Below, piece after piece: positions 1-7,699 of a stretch of 64,000 nucleotides of DNA. The stretch comes from JAICJC01 sp963757605 (GTDB lineage: Bacteria; Actinomycetota; Thermoleophilia; Gaiellales; JAICJC01): positions 115,316 through 179,315 of the forward strand of contig CAVWSF010000004.1 in NCBI GenBank assembly GCA_963757605.1, written 5' to 3'. How positions within the stretch are numbered: position 1 is the stretch's first letter; the number at the start of each line of letters is the position of its first letter. The notes below the pieces were generated by a model. That model did not search any database, was not told the origin of the DNA, and saw only the letters and a program-made list of their open reading frames with translations. The translations under genes and the position numbers were made by a program.

Positions 1-1
1 G

Positions 2-286
2 GACCTGCATCGCGGTGCCGGCGGGTTCGACGAACGCCTCGCCGTGATGGAGGACCACGACATCGTCCGGCGGCTGCGCCGGCGGGCGCCCTTTGCGATC
101 GTTCCCCGGCCCGTCATCGCTTCTGCGCGGCGGTACCGCCAGGGCGGCGTGTATCGAATCCAGCTCGTGACGTATCCGCTGCTGGTCTCCTCGTATTACC
201 TCGGGATCGCAAAGCCGCGCCTTGCCAAGCTGTCTCGGAGCTTGCTCAGTACTGTGGTGGATCAGTCAGGAGCTACGGATACCTAG
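2..286 (+). CDS. Family 2 glycosyltransferase, rSAM/selenodomain-associated transferase 2 type (C-terminal fragment)
   Basis: The gene runs off the left edge, so only the last 94 residues are visible. They contain GGFDE (residues 7-11), an acidic MED motif (16-18) and SARRY (41-45), followed by a hydrophobic stretch ending in YYLG. This order matches the C-terminal half of the TIGR04283-type glycosyltransferase family. A partner of the other type (transferase 1) lies three genes downstream, and the two families usually co-occur near a radical SAM gene, as here. The acceptor is unknown. The 3' end overlaps the candidate TTG start of the next gene by 65 nt. Confidence 0.7.
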   Translation, partial: DLHRGAGGFDERLAVMEDHDIVRRLRRRAPFAIVPRPVIASARRYRQGGVYRIQLVTYPLLVSSYYLGIAKPRLAKLSRSLLSTVVDQSGATDT

Positions 287-806
287 CCGTCTCCCGCTCC
301 CGGAAGTCGACCAGGCACCACCGCTGGCCCGCCTGTGGTACGGCGCCGGCGGATCGGCGTCCGCGCTGACCCGCTCGTTCGCCAACGCCCCCGACATGAT
401 GGAGACGCTCATGCCGTTCCTGGGCCAGATCATGGACGAGAGCTCGATCGATCTTGCCACCAAGGAGCTCGTGATCATGCGGGTCTCCCGGCTGAACGGC
501 TGCCGCTACTGCCTGGCGGCCCACCGTCCTGTCGCACTCGAGGCGGGCGTTCCCGGCGAGCAGCTCGCCGCGGTCTGCGGCGAAGCCGGCCTCGAGACGC
601 TGCCGGCCCGCGAGCGCGCCATCGTGGCCTGGGTCGACCAGGTGACGCGGGAGGCCGGCGCGATCACCGATGAGCAGGTCGGAGCGACGCTGGAGCATGT
701 CCGCGACGACCAGCTTGTCGAGCTGACCGTGCTGGCGGGCACGATCACGATGCTGAACCAGTACTGCACGGCCTTCGACATTCCGCCGCCGGGAAGCGAG
801 CGATGA
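222..806 (+). CDS. Carboxymuconolactone decarboxylase / AhpD-like protein
   Basis: The 194-residue protein carries the AhpD redox signature: E82, then C94-R-Y-C97 and H101 (E-x11-C-x2-C-x3-H), inside a helical CMD domain (about 55-185). Such proteins act as alkylhydroperoxidase-type thiol oxidoreductases. The start is uncertain. In this frame only TTG 222 or CTG 252 precede the conserved part, and both overlap the upstream gene. The stop overlaps the ATG of the radical SAM gene (ATGA at 803-806), so the two are translationally coupled. CMD proteins sit beside radical SAM enzymes in arsenosugar-type clusters, but nothing here proves that role. Confidence 0.8.
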   Translation: MPSCLGACSVLWWISQELRIPSRLPLPEVDQAPPLARLWYGAGGSASALTRSFANAPDMMETLMPFLGQIMDESSIDLATKELVIMRVSRLNGCRYCLAAHRPVALEAGVPGEQLAAVCGEAGLETLPARERAIVAWVDQVTREAGAITDEQVGATLEHVRDDQLVELTVLAGTITMLNQYCTAFDIPPPGSER

Positions 807-1645
807 CCAAGCTCCGAAACGCGGTGACGGCCGCGATCGCCGACGGCCGGATGGGCGATCGCCTCTGGCTGTATGCCACCTACCACTGCAACCTCACGTG
901 CTCGTACTGCCTGACCGAGTCCTCGCCGCAGATTCGCGACCGCCGGTCGCTCGATCGCGGAGCGATGGTCGATGCCGCACACCAGGCCCGCGAGCTGGGG
1001 CTCACATGCATCGGCATCACCGGCGGCGAGACGTTCATGGTGCCGTGGTTTCCCGAGGCGCTGGCCGAGATCGGCGACATCCTGCCGACCGTTGCGCTCA
1101 CCAACGCCACCCTCTTCACGGAGCGCATGCTCGACCGCCTCACACCGCTCGCCGGGGCGGACGTCGCGCTGCAGGTGTCGCTCGACTCCGACCAGCCCCA
1201 GCGAAACGACGCGTTCCGCGGGCCCCAGAACTTCGCGACGGTGCTGGATGCGATCCCCAACCTGCTCGGGCGCGGCATCCAGGTGCGCGTCGCCACCACG
1301 GTCGAGGATCAGACCGACGACGAGCTGGCCCGGCTGTGCGTGCTCCACCGCTCGCTGGGGATCTCTGACGAGGACCACGTCGTGCGCTCGGTGGTGCGGC
1401 GCGGGCGTGCGGCAACGCGGGGGATGGGCGTCGAGCTGGGCCCGAGCGACGTGCTTCCGGAGCTGACGGTCACGGCGGACGGAGCGTTCGTTCACCCCTT
1501 TGCTCCGACGGTCAGGGCCGGCCGAACGGATCTCGACCTCCTGGTGTCCCGCCAGACCCGGCCGCTCGAGCAGGCGATGTCACGATTTCTGCGGATCGCC
1601 GCCGACCTTCCCGGCGGCGCCGACGTCGTCCGCAACATCAGATGA
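803..1645 (+). CDS. Radical SAM protein
   Basis: A 280-residue protein with the radical SAM cluster motif C29-x3-C33-x2-C36 (CNLTCSYC) and a GGE motif (74-76) for SAM binding, followed by a partial TIM barrel. The C-terminal part has no extra cysteine cluster, so it lacks a SPASM-type auxiliary Fe-S site. Family knowledge says it cleaves SAM to a 5'-deoxyadenosyl radical; the substrate is unknown. It lies between an AhpD-like gene and a transferase 1/NUDIX gene and is probably co-transcribed with both. I see no selenocysteine-containing C-terminal domain. Confidence 0.85.
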   Translation: MTKLRNAVTAAIADGRMGDRLWLYATYHCNLTCSYCLTESSPQIRDRRSLDRGAMVDAAHQARELGLTCIGITGGETFMVPWFPEALAEIGDILPTVALTNATLFTERMLDRLTPLAGADVALQVSLDSDQPQRNDAFRGPQNFATVLDAIPNLLGRGIQVRVATTVEDQTDDELARLCVLHRSLGISDEDHVVRSVVRRGRAATRGMGVELGPSDVLPELTVTADGAFVHPFAPTVRAGRTDLDLLVSRQTRPLEQAMSRFLRIAADLPGGADVVRNIR

Positions 1646-1685
1646 GCCTGAGCGACCCGGCTCGCCGGTCGGCGGGCGCATCCCG

Positions 1686-2843
1686 ATGACGCCGCCGCGA
1701 CTGCTGGTGGCCGCGAAAGCGCCGCGTCCCGGCCACATGAAGACGCGACTGTGCCCACCGCTCGGCCTGCGAAGCGCCGCCCGCCTCGGCCACGCATTCG
1801 TCGTCGACGCGCTTGCGAGCGCCCGGATGGTGGACGCAGGGGCTGGACTGCTCGCGCCCGCTGACGACGCCGACGAGCTGGGTGCGCTCTTCCCGGACGT
1901 GCCGGTCGTGGCCCAGCGGGGGCAAGGGTTGGCGTCCGCCCTCGAGGACGCCGTCGCAGGCGGCAGCACGATCGTCTCGGGCGACGCCCCCTGCTATCCG
2001 CCGGACCTGATCCGGCGAGGACTGGCGTCGACGGCCGACTTGGTGCTTGGGCCCTCGCTGGACGGTGGCTACTGCCTGATCGGCATGCGGCGCTTCCATC
2101 CAGCTCCCTTCCGCGACATCGCCTGGTCAACCGGCCATGTGCTGGAGCAAACCCTGGCGGCCGCGGGCGCCGCCGGGCTCACGGCCGAGGTGCTCGACCC
2201 GGCGCCGGACATCGACACCATCGAGGATCTGCTGGCATACGACCTGCACGACGCGGCCGCCACGTCCGCCGTCCTGGCCGATCCCGCATTCGCGCCCTTC
2301 GTGCCGCGGCCTGCGCCGACGGTCGATCGGCGCACCGTCGAGTACGAGTCGCCGTGGCGGCGACTGGTGCTCGACCGGCTCGACGGCGGCCGCGACTACA
2401 GCTATCTCGAGACGCCGCCGGCGGTGTGGGTCGTGCCCGTCGCCGAGAACGGCGACACGATGTTCGTGCGCCAGTACCGGCACCCGGTGCGCGCCCACCC
2501 GCTCGAGGTGCCGGCCGGGTCGATCGAGCCGGGCGAGACGCCTGCCGCCGCCGCCGCTCGCGAGCTGCGCGAGGAGGTCGGTGGCGTGGCGCGCGAGTTG
2601 CGGCAGGTGGGCGGCTTCTACTCGTCGTCGGCCCACCTATCGCTCAAAGGTCTCGTCTTCCTCGCCACGGGCGTTGTGTTCGCCGCCCCCACGCACGCGA
2701 GCTCCGAGGGCATCGAGACGATCCGCATGCCTTTCACCCGCGCCGTGGCCTTGGCAGAGAGCGGCGAGCTCTGCGAGGCGCAGTCAGCGCTGGCCGTGAT
2801 CCTCGCGGGGCGGGCGCTCGAAACTGGATCTCGCTGCGCTTGA
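1686..2843 (+). CDS. Fusion: TIGR04282-type (DUF2064) glycosyltransferase plus NUDIX hydrolase
   Basis: The 385-residue protein has two parts. Residues 1-205 match the rSAM/selenodomain-associated transferase 1 family: KAPRPGHMKTRL (11-22), SGDAPCYP (98-105) and LDGGYC (125-130). Residues 215-385 form a NUDIX hydrolase of the ADP-ribose pyrophosphatase type, with a complete Nudix box between 278 and 300 (G-x5-E-x7-RELREEVGG). No stop or frame change lies between them. I chose ATG 1686 because the transferase homology begins at its second to fifth codons; the frame is open further upstream, but that part overlaps the radical SAM gene. The fusion suggests that a nucleotide-sugar-like substrate is made or cleaved by one protein. 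Confidence 0.85.
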   Translation: MTPPRLLVAAKAPRPGHMKTRLCPPLGLRSAARLGHAFVVDALASARMVDAGAGLLAPADDADELGALFPDVPVVAQRGQGLASALEDAVAGGSTIVSGDAPCYPPDLIRRGLASTADLVLGPSLDGGYCLIGMRRFHPAPFRDIAWSTGHVLEQTLAAAGAAGLTAEVLDPAPDIDTIEDLLAYDLHDAAATSAVLADPAFAPFVPRPAPTVDRRTVEYESPWRRLVLDRLDGGRDYSYLETPPAVWVVPVAENGDTMFVRQYRHPVRAHPLEVPAGSIEPGETPAAAAARELREEVGGVARELRQVGGFYSSSAHLSLKGLVFLATGVVFAAPTHASSEGIETIRMPFTRAVALAESGELCEAQSALAVILAGRALETGSRCA

Positions 2844-3437
2844 TCACACCCCGCCGCGGCCCGCGGATCGAGCCCGGCCGGGAAGATCCAGCCCTTCACG
2901 GCAGAGCTGGGCGGCGACGATCTCGCGGGCCTTGTAGATCCGCCACTTGACGTTCGCCAGCGTCGTCTCGAGGGCATCGGCGATCTCCGAGTACGGGAGG
3001 CCGACGACGTCGCGCAGGAGGAGCGCCATCTTCAGATCGACGCTCAGCGCGCCGATCGCCCGCCAGACGATCTCCATCTCCTCGATCGGGAGCGATTCCG
3101 CCGGTGCGGTGAGCTCCAGAAACACGTTGGCGTCCAGCCCCAGGGCCGGCCGGTCGTGCCGCTCACGCGCCCTCAGCTCGTCGATCACCCGATGCTTCGC
3201 GATCTGAAACAGCCACGTCGTGAACAGGCAGCGGCCGTCGAAGCTCGGAAGCGCCCGGTGGACGCGGATGAAGACCTCCTGGCACACATCCTCGGCCAGC
3301 GCCCGATCGCCCGCCAGCACCCGCACGAGGTAGTTGTAGAGCGGCGCCTGGTACTGGTGCACGATGACCGCGAACGCGTCGTCGTCACCGCGCTGCGCCA
3401 GCCGGAGCGTTTCAGGGTCTGGTTGCGGGAGAGCCAC
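2844..3437 (-). CDS. ECF-type RNA polymerase sigma factor
   Basis: The 197-residue protein has sigma-2 (about 15-90, with LAEDVCQEVFIRVHRALP) and sigma-4 (about 130-185, helix-turn-helix SEIADALETTLANVKWRIY) and lacks sigma-3, as expected for the extracytoplasmic-function group. It starts at GTG 3437. A sigma-70-like promoter (TTGACC, 17 nt, TATGTC) lies upstream on the minus strand at 3470-3498. No anti-sigma gene is adjacent. Its TGA abuts the TGA of the convergent transferase-NUDIX gene with no base between them. It lies just outside the putative island. Confidence 0.88.
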   Translation of the reverse strand: MALPQPDPETLRLAQRGDDDAFAVIVHQYQAPLYNYLVRVLAGDRALAEDVCQEVFIRVHRALPSFDGRCLFTTWLFQIAKHRVIDELRARERHDRPALGLDANVFLELTAPAESLPIEEMEIVWRAIGALSVDLKMALLLRDVVGLPYSEIADALETTLANVKWRIYKAREIVAAQLCREGLDLPGRARSAGRGGV

Positions 3438-3469
3438 GATGCGTCACATACGGGCGTTGGGACGGGCTC

Positions 3470-3498
3470 GACATAGCACCGATGGAATATAGGGTCAA
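3470..3498 (-). promoter_or_regulatory. Putative sigma-70 promoter of the ECF sigma gene
   Basis: On the minus strand TTGACC (-35) is followed after exactly 17 nt by TATGTC (-10). It lies about 35 nt upstream of the GTG start at 3437. Confidence 0.4.
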
Positions 3499-3560
3499 CA
3501 GCATGGGAGAATGCTTGAGGTTCGCTCGGCCTGCCCGACCAAGCACCTGCCTGCACCGTG

Positions 3561-3603
3561 ATGGGCCGTGCTGGGATCGAACCAGCGACCTTGGGATTAA
3601 AAG
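3561..3603 (-). repeat. Left 43-bp direct repeat: 3' half of tRNA-Lys (putative attR)
   Basis: This 43-bp stretch is identical to 34667-34709. It contains the acceptor 3' strand, the T arm and the variable region of tRNA-Lys up to the anticodon loop (minus strand), then diverges, so it is not a functional tRNA. The identity stops where tyrosine-integrase crossovers in tRNA genes commonly occur. The 323 bases between the sigma gene and the next SDR (3438-3760) hold only the sigma promoter and this fragment; I see no gene there. Confidence 0.8.
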
Positions 3604-3760
3604 CTCCTGGCGCACCACAAAGCAGCAGCGGGTCGCCAAGCCGGGACCCGCGGCGGTGCTTCAGCTGCACCGCAAGCTGGTCTGGCACGCGACGAGCCTC
3701 CAGGTCCCCGCGAGGATTTCCGGTCGGAAGCCCGCACAACCGGGCGACATGCGCGACACG

Positions 3761-4516
3761 TCAGCCTGACGGGATCCGTGTCAGGGCGCCGTCGATGGTG
3801 ATGCACGCACCGTTGATGTAGGAGCACTCATCCGACGAGAGAAAGGCGCACAACCGGCCGATCTCACTCGGCTCGGCCAGGCGCCGCGATGGGATCGTTT
3901 CGATGTAGTCCTCTTCCCGGTAGAGGCCGCGCGCCACCTCCTCCTTCCACATGCCGGTGGCGACGACGCCGGGAGCGATGGCGTTCACGCGGATACCCAG
4001 CGGCCCCCACTCGCCGGCCATCACCTCGGTCATCATGATGACCGCCGCCTTCGCGGCGCAATACGCGAGCCGTCCGGGGTTGGCGGAATAGCCACGGATG
4101 GACGAGATGTTCACGATGGTTCCCGACCCCTGGTCGATCATCACGCGCCCGACGGCACGCGAGCAGTAGAAGACCCCGGTCTGCATGACACCGATCGACT
4201 GCTCCCAGATCTCGTCCGACAGCTCGTGGGTGTGATCGCCGACGCGGCTGATGCCCGCGTTGTTGATCAGCGAGTCGATCCGCCCGTGATCGGCGACGAC
4301 CTGTGCCACCACGCGATCGACGGCAGCGCTGTCGGTGATATCGACCTCGTACGCCTGTGCGCCCTCGATCTGCGCAGCCAGAGCTTCCGCCTTCGTGCCG
4401 TCCATGTCCCAGACGGCGACGGTCGCGCCCTCACGTGCCAACTCCTCGCAGATCAAGGAGCCAATGCCGCCGGCACCTCCGGTCACCACCGCCGTGCGAC
4501 CCTCTAGCCACGCCAT
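3761..4516 (-). CDS. SDR-family oxidoreductase
   Basis: The 251-residue classical short-chain dehydrogenase has TGGAGGIG for NAD(P) binding near the N-terminus, NNAG, the catalytic Ser of SSIRG and Y-x3-K (YCAAK), and ends with an INGACITIDG-type C-terminus. I chose ATG 4516 because GGAAGGAG lies just upstream; an earlier in-frame ATG at 4552 falls in the operator region. It is divergent from the E1 alpha gene and shares with it the TTGATC-N3-GATCAA site at 4545-4559. It probably oxidises a hydroxyl group of the sugar or sugar acid handled by the island. Confidence 0.85.
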   Translation of the reverse strand: MAWLEGRTAVVTGGAGGIGSLICEELAREGATVAVWDMDGTKAEALAAQIEGAQAYEVDITDSAAVDRVVAQVVADHGRIDSLINNAGISRVGDHTHELSDEIWEQSIGVMQTGVFYCSRAVGRVMIDQGSGTIVNISSIRGYSANPGRLAYCAAKAAVIMMTEVMAGEWGPLGIRVNAIAPGVVATGMWKEEVARGLYREEDYIETIPSRRLAEPSEIGRLCAFLSSDECSYINGACITIDGALTRIPSG

Positions 4517-4544
4517 GCTCGCTCCTTCCGCCTGCAATGTAGAC

Positions 4545-4559
4545 TTGATCATCGATCAA
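4545..4559. promoter_or_regulatory. Perfect inverted repeat TTGATC-N3-GATCAA, putative GntR operator
   Basis: Six-base arms with a three-base spacer lie between the divergent SDR (start 4516) and E1 alpha (start 4586) genes, directly after a plus-strand TAGACT -10-like box (4540-4545). A near-identical site occurs at 11399-11413. The GntR/FCD regulator at 8718-9368, last gene of this operon, is the natural candidate to bind it. Confidence 0.55.
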
Positions 4560-4585
4560 ATCGTGGGTGCAGTCAAGGAGCCTGG

Positions 4586-5539
4586 ATGACCTGTCCGGAG
4601 ACCGTCGCAACGTACCACCGGATGGTCATCATCAGAGAGTTCGAGAACCATGCCGCGCAGCTGCGAAGCAGGGGGACGATCGTGTGCTCGCTGCACCTCA
4701 GCAACGGCCAGGAGGCAATCGCAGTCGGAGCCCGGGCGGCGCTGCGGCCGGTCGACACCGTGAACGCGACATACCGCGGCCACCACTGGGCGATCGCCTG
4801 CGGCACGTCGCTCGAGGCGCTCTTCGGCAAATTCATGGGAAGGGAGACCGGCGTGAACGGGGGCCGCGGCGGGGCGGGGTATTTCGCCGACCCCGACAAC
4901 GGCTTCCTGGGCGAGAGCGGCATCGTCGGCGGAGGCGTGCCGATCGGCGTCGGCGCCGCTCTGGCATCGCGGTACGACGGATCGGACCGCGTTGCGCTGA
5001 CGGCCTTTGGCGACGGCGCCCTCAACCAGGGGGCAGTGCACGAGGCGATGACCTTCGCAGCGATCTACGCCCTTCCCGTCGTCTTCCTCTGCGAGAACAA
5101 TGGGTATGCCGAGTACACGCCGACGGCGTCGATGTTTCAGGAAGGCGCCCTCGAGCGGCGGGCCGAGATCTACGGCTTCCCGGGCGTTGCGGTCGACGGC
5201 ACCGACCCGCGGCTCGTCCAGGCCGCGGTGGCCGACGCCGCTCAGCGAGCGCGGCAGGGCAACGGGCCAACGCTGGTCGTCGCAACCGCGTGCCGGCTCG
5301 CCGGGCACCACACACACGACCCCGAGCACTACCGCCCCGAGGGGGAGAAGGCGGCGTGGGCCGCCGAGGCGGACCCCATCCCCAAGCTGCGAAGCGCGCT
5401 CCTGGCGGAGGGCCACGAGGAGGAGGCGCTGGCCCAGCTCGAGGCGGAGGCCCGCGAAGCCGTGCGAGAGGCCGCCCGATCTGCGATCGAGGCGCCGACG
5501 TCCGACCCCACGACGCTGGAGCAGCATGTCTTCGCCTGA
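4586..5539 (+). CDS. Thiamine-diphosphate-dependent 2-oxoacid dehydrogenase, E1 alpha
   Basis: The 317-residue protein matches E1 alpha subunits of pyruvate, acetoin and branched-chain oxoacid dehydrogenases. It shows the ThDP signature GDGALNQG...CENN, the RGHHWAIACG segment and the HTHDPEHYR region near the C-terminus. AAGGAG precedes ATG 4586. It overlaps the beta gene by 14 nt, so the two form a heterotetramer pair. The E1 step decarboxylates a 2-oxo acid and transfers the acyl group to a lipoyl protein. No E2 or E3 gene follows. Here it heads an operon with a sugar-acid dehydratase and a dehydrogenase, so the substrate is probably a breakdown product rather than pyruvate itself. Confidence 0.88.
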   Translation: MTCPETVATYHRMVIIREFENHAAQLRSRGTIVCSLHLSNGQEAIAVGARAALRPVDTVNATYRGHHWAIACGTSLEALFGKFMGRETGVNGGRGGAGYFADPDNGFLGESGIVGGGVPIGVGAALASRYDGSDRVALTAFGDGALNQGAVHEAMTFAAIYALPVVFLCENNGYAEYTPTASMFQEGALERRAEIYGFPGVAVDGTDPRLVQAAVADAAQRARQGNGPTLVVATACRLAGHHTHDPEHYRPEGEKAAWAAEADPIPKLRSALLAEGHEEEALAQLEAEAREAVREAARSAIEAPTSDPTTLEQHVFA

Positions 5540-6545
5540 CGCGGCGACCGCGACGACCTACCGCGACGCGCTGGGGTCGGCCCTCCATCGCGCGATGCAG
5601 GAGTACCCCGAGACGCTGGTCTTCGGCGAGGATGTCGCCGGGCCCGGCGGAGTCTTCGGCGTGACGCGCGGCCTCGCCGACGAATACGGCGATCGAGTCT
5701 TCGACACCCCGATTTCGGAGAGCGCGATGCTCGGCGCGGCGCTGGGCGCCGCCCTGGTAGGACGCCGGCCCATCGTCGAGATCATGTGGGCCGACTTCCT
5801 CTTCGTCGGCATCGACCAGCTCGTGAACCAGGCGGCCAACGTCCGGTGGTTGACCCAGGGACGGATGACCGCGCCGCTCACCGTCCGGACGCAGCAGGGA
5901 TCGCTCACGTCGTCATCGGCCCAGCACTCCCGATGCGTGGAAGCCCTGCTCTGCCACATCCCCGGGCTCCGGGTCGGACTCCCGTCGAACCCGGCCGACG
6001 CGTACACGATGCTGCTGGCCGCCATCGCGGCCGACGACCCGACGATCGTCATCGAGCACCGGGCGATGTACGACCAGCGCGGCGAGGTCGACCTAGCCGC
6101 GGAGATCCCGGCCGTTGGAGGGGCGACCGTCGCCCGATCCGGAGGCGACGTGACCGTCGTCGCGCTCTCGCGCATGGTCGGGGTGGCGCTCGAGGCGGCC
6201 GACCTCCTGGCCGCCGAGAGCATCGAGGCCGAGGTCGTCGACCCGCGCTGGCTCTCGCCGTTCGATTGGGACACCGTCGAGGCCTCGCTCGCGAAGACGA
6301 ACCGCCTCGTCGTCGTGCACGAGGCGGTGCGCACCTGCGGGTTCGGCGCCGAGGTGGCCGCTCAGGCCGCCGAGCGCGGGTTCTGGCATCTCGACGGCCC
6401 GGTCGTCCGCGTGACCGCGCCCGACTGCCCGAAGCCCTCGGCGGCGACGCTCGAAGCGGTCGCCATCCCCGACGCCGAGCGCGTCGCACACGGCGTACGC
6501 CGGGCGCTCGCCGGCGGCGCTCTCGACGAGAAGGAGCCCGGATGA
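5526..6545 (+). CDS. Thiamine-diphosphate-dependent 2-oxoacid dehydrogenase, E1 beta
   Basis: The 339-residue transketolase-like beta subunit carries the typical start (YRDALGSALHRAM), FGEDVAGPGGVFGVTRGL, DTPISESAMLG and the C-terminal transketolase domain (about 200-325). ATG 5526 lies inside the end of E1 alpha, and the stop overlaps the start of the next gene (ATGA, 6542-6545). It works with the alpha subunit upstream. A second alpha/beta pair lies at 28111-30053 in the same island. Confidence 0.88.
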   Translation: MSSPDAATATTYRDALGSALHRAMQEYPETLVFGEDVAGPGGVFGVTRGLADEYGDRVFDTPISESAMLGAALGAALVGRRPIVEIMWADFLFVGIDQLVNQAANVRWLTQGRMTAPLTVRTQQGSLTSSSAQHSRCVEALLCHIPGLRVGLPSNPADAYTMLLAAIAADDPTIVIEHRAMYDQRGEVDLAAEIPAVGGATVARSGGDVTVVALSRMVGVALEAADLLAAESIEAEVVDPRWLSPFDWDTVEASLAKTNRLVVVHEAVRTCGFGAEVAAQAAERGFWHLDGPVVRVTAPDCPKPSAATLEAVAIPDAERVAHGVRRALAGGALDEKEPG

Positions 6546-7692
6546 AGATCACCGACATCGAAGCCATGGTCGTACAGAGGCCGGCGATCGACACCACGGC
6601 CGCAGACGCGATGCAGGACGCCTTCATCGTCCGTGTGACGACGGACGAGGGGATCACCGGCATCGGCGAGGGCAACCACACGCCGCACGCGATGAAGGCC
6701 GTCGTCGACTCGCCCGGCTCACATAGCTGGAGCCAAGGGATCAAGCAGCTCTTGGTCGGCCGCGACCCACTCTCGCCGCAACGCCTGTGGGACACGATGT
6801 ACCGCTCGACGGTGATGTCGGGCCGCCGCGGCCTGAGCGTGGCCGTGCTCGCCGCGATCGACGTCGCGCTCTGGGATCTGAAGGGGAAGGCTGAGGGAAA
6901 GCCGGTGTACGAGCTTCTCGGCGGAGCGAGCGGAGCGCCGATCCGGCCCTACAGCAGCCTCTACTTCGGGCCGAGCTCCTACAGCCACACGCTCGAGGTC
7001 AACCTCGAGAAGATCGCCCGGTCCCGCGAGCTTGGGTTCCCGGCATACAAGATCGAGCCGCTGTCCGACTGCGTGCAGACGAACGACCAGATCGTCGACA
7101 TGGCCCACCGCGCCAAAGACCTCGTGAACGGCTCGATGACGATGCTCGTCGATGTCGGCCATCGCTGGCCCACGCCCAAGGAGGCGCTGCACACGCTGCG
7201 CCGCATCGAGGACTGCGACCCGGATTCATCGAGACCCCGATGTGGCTCGACGACGTCGAGGGATATCGCCGTGTCGCCACCGGCTCGTCGATCCCTGTGG
7301 CGATCGGAGAGCTGTTCGTCACTCGCGGCGAGTTCGTCGAGATGATGGATCACGGCGCGGTCGATATCGTGCAGCCGAGCGTCATCAGGGTCGGGTTCAC
7401 CGAGTCGATGCGCGTCGCTGAGGCTGCCGCGGCCCGCGGCCGGGAGGTCGTCCCGTTCGGCTGGGTCGCGACGACGCTGGGCGTGGTCGCCAACAACCAC
7501 TTCGCGGCCGCCCTCGCGAACTGCCCCTGGACGGAGTACTGCCACCCCGAGCTCTATCCTCAGGCGGAGCTCAGGCACAACCTCGTCGGGCCGGAGCCGC
7601 AGATCGCCGATGGCGAGTTCGCGCTCCCACCGGGCCCGGGGCTGGGTGTGGAGATCGATGAGGAGGCGCTCCGTCACTACCGCGCCGCGTAA
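6542..7692 (+). pseudogene. Mandelate racemase/muconate lactonizing enzyme family dehydratase, frameshifted
   Basis: Two frames together encode a full enolase-superfamily acid-sugar dehydratase of about 380 residues. The first frame (from 6542) carries the N-terminal capping domain, the KIE motif and VDVGHRW (first metal ligand). At about 7222 it loses frame. Reading resumes with FIETPMWLDDVEGY (second ligand) and IGELF (third ligand), ending at 7692. One missing or extra base in CCCGGATTC explains it, so it is either a real recent mutation or a sequence error. The position that is His in the paralogues at 12586 and 15269 is Phe here (VPFGW). Confidence 0.75.
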
Positions 7693-7699
7693 CGGATCG

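Noticed and set aside
3438..3760. A possible integrase fragment next to the left tRNA repeat.
   Set aside because: None of the six frames shows the R-H-R-Y tyrosine-recombinase or serine-recombinase motifs. The same is true of 34517-34667.
3482..3821. Plus-strand ORFs containing CWDRTSDLGIKS across the tRNA-Lys fragment (and the same text at 34417-34734).
   Set aside because: This peptide is the familiar spurious translation opposite tRNA-Lys; no coding evidence otherwise.
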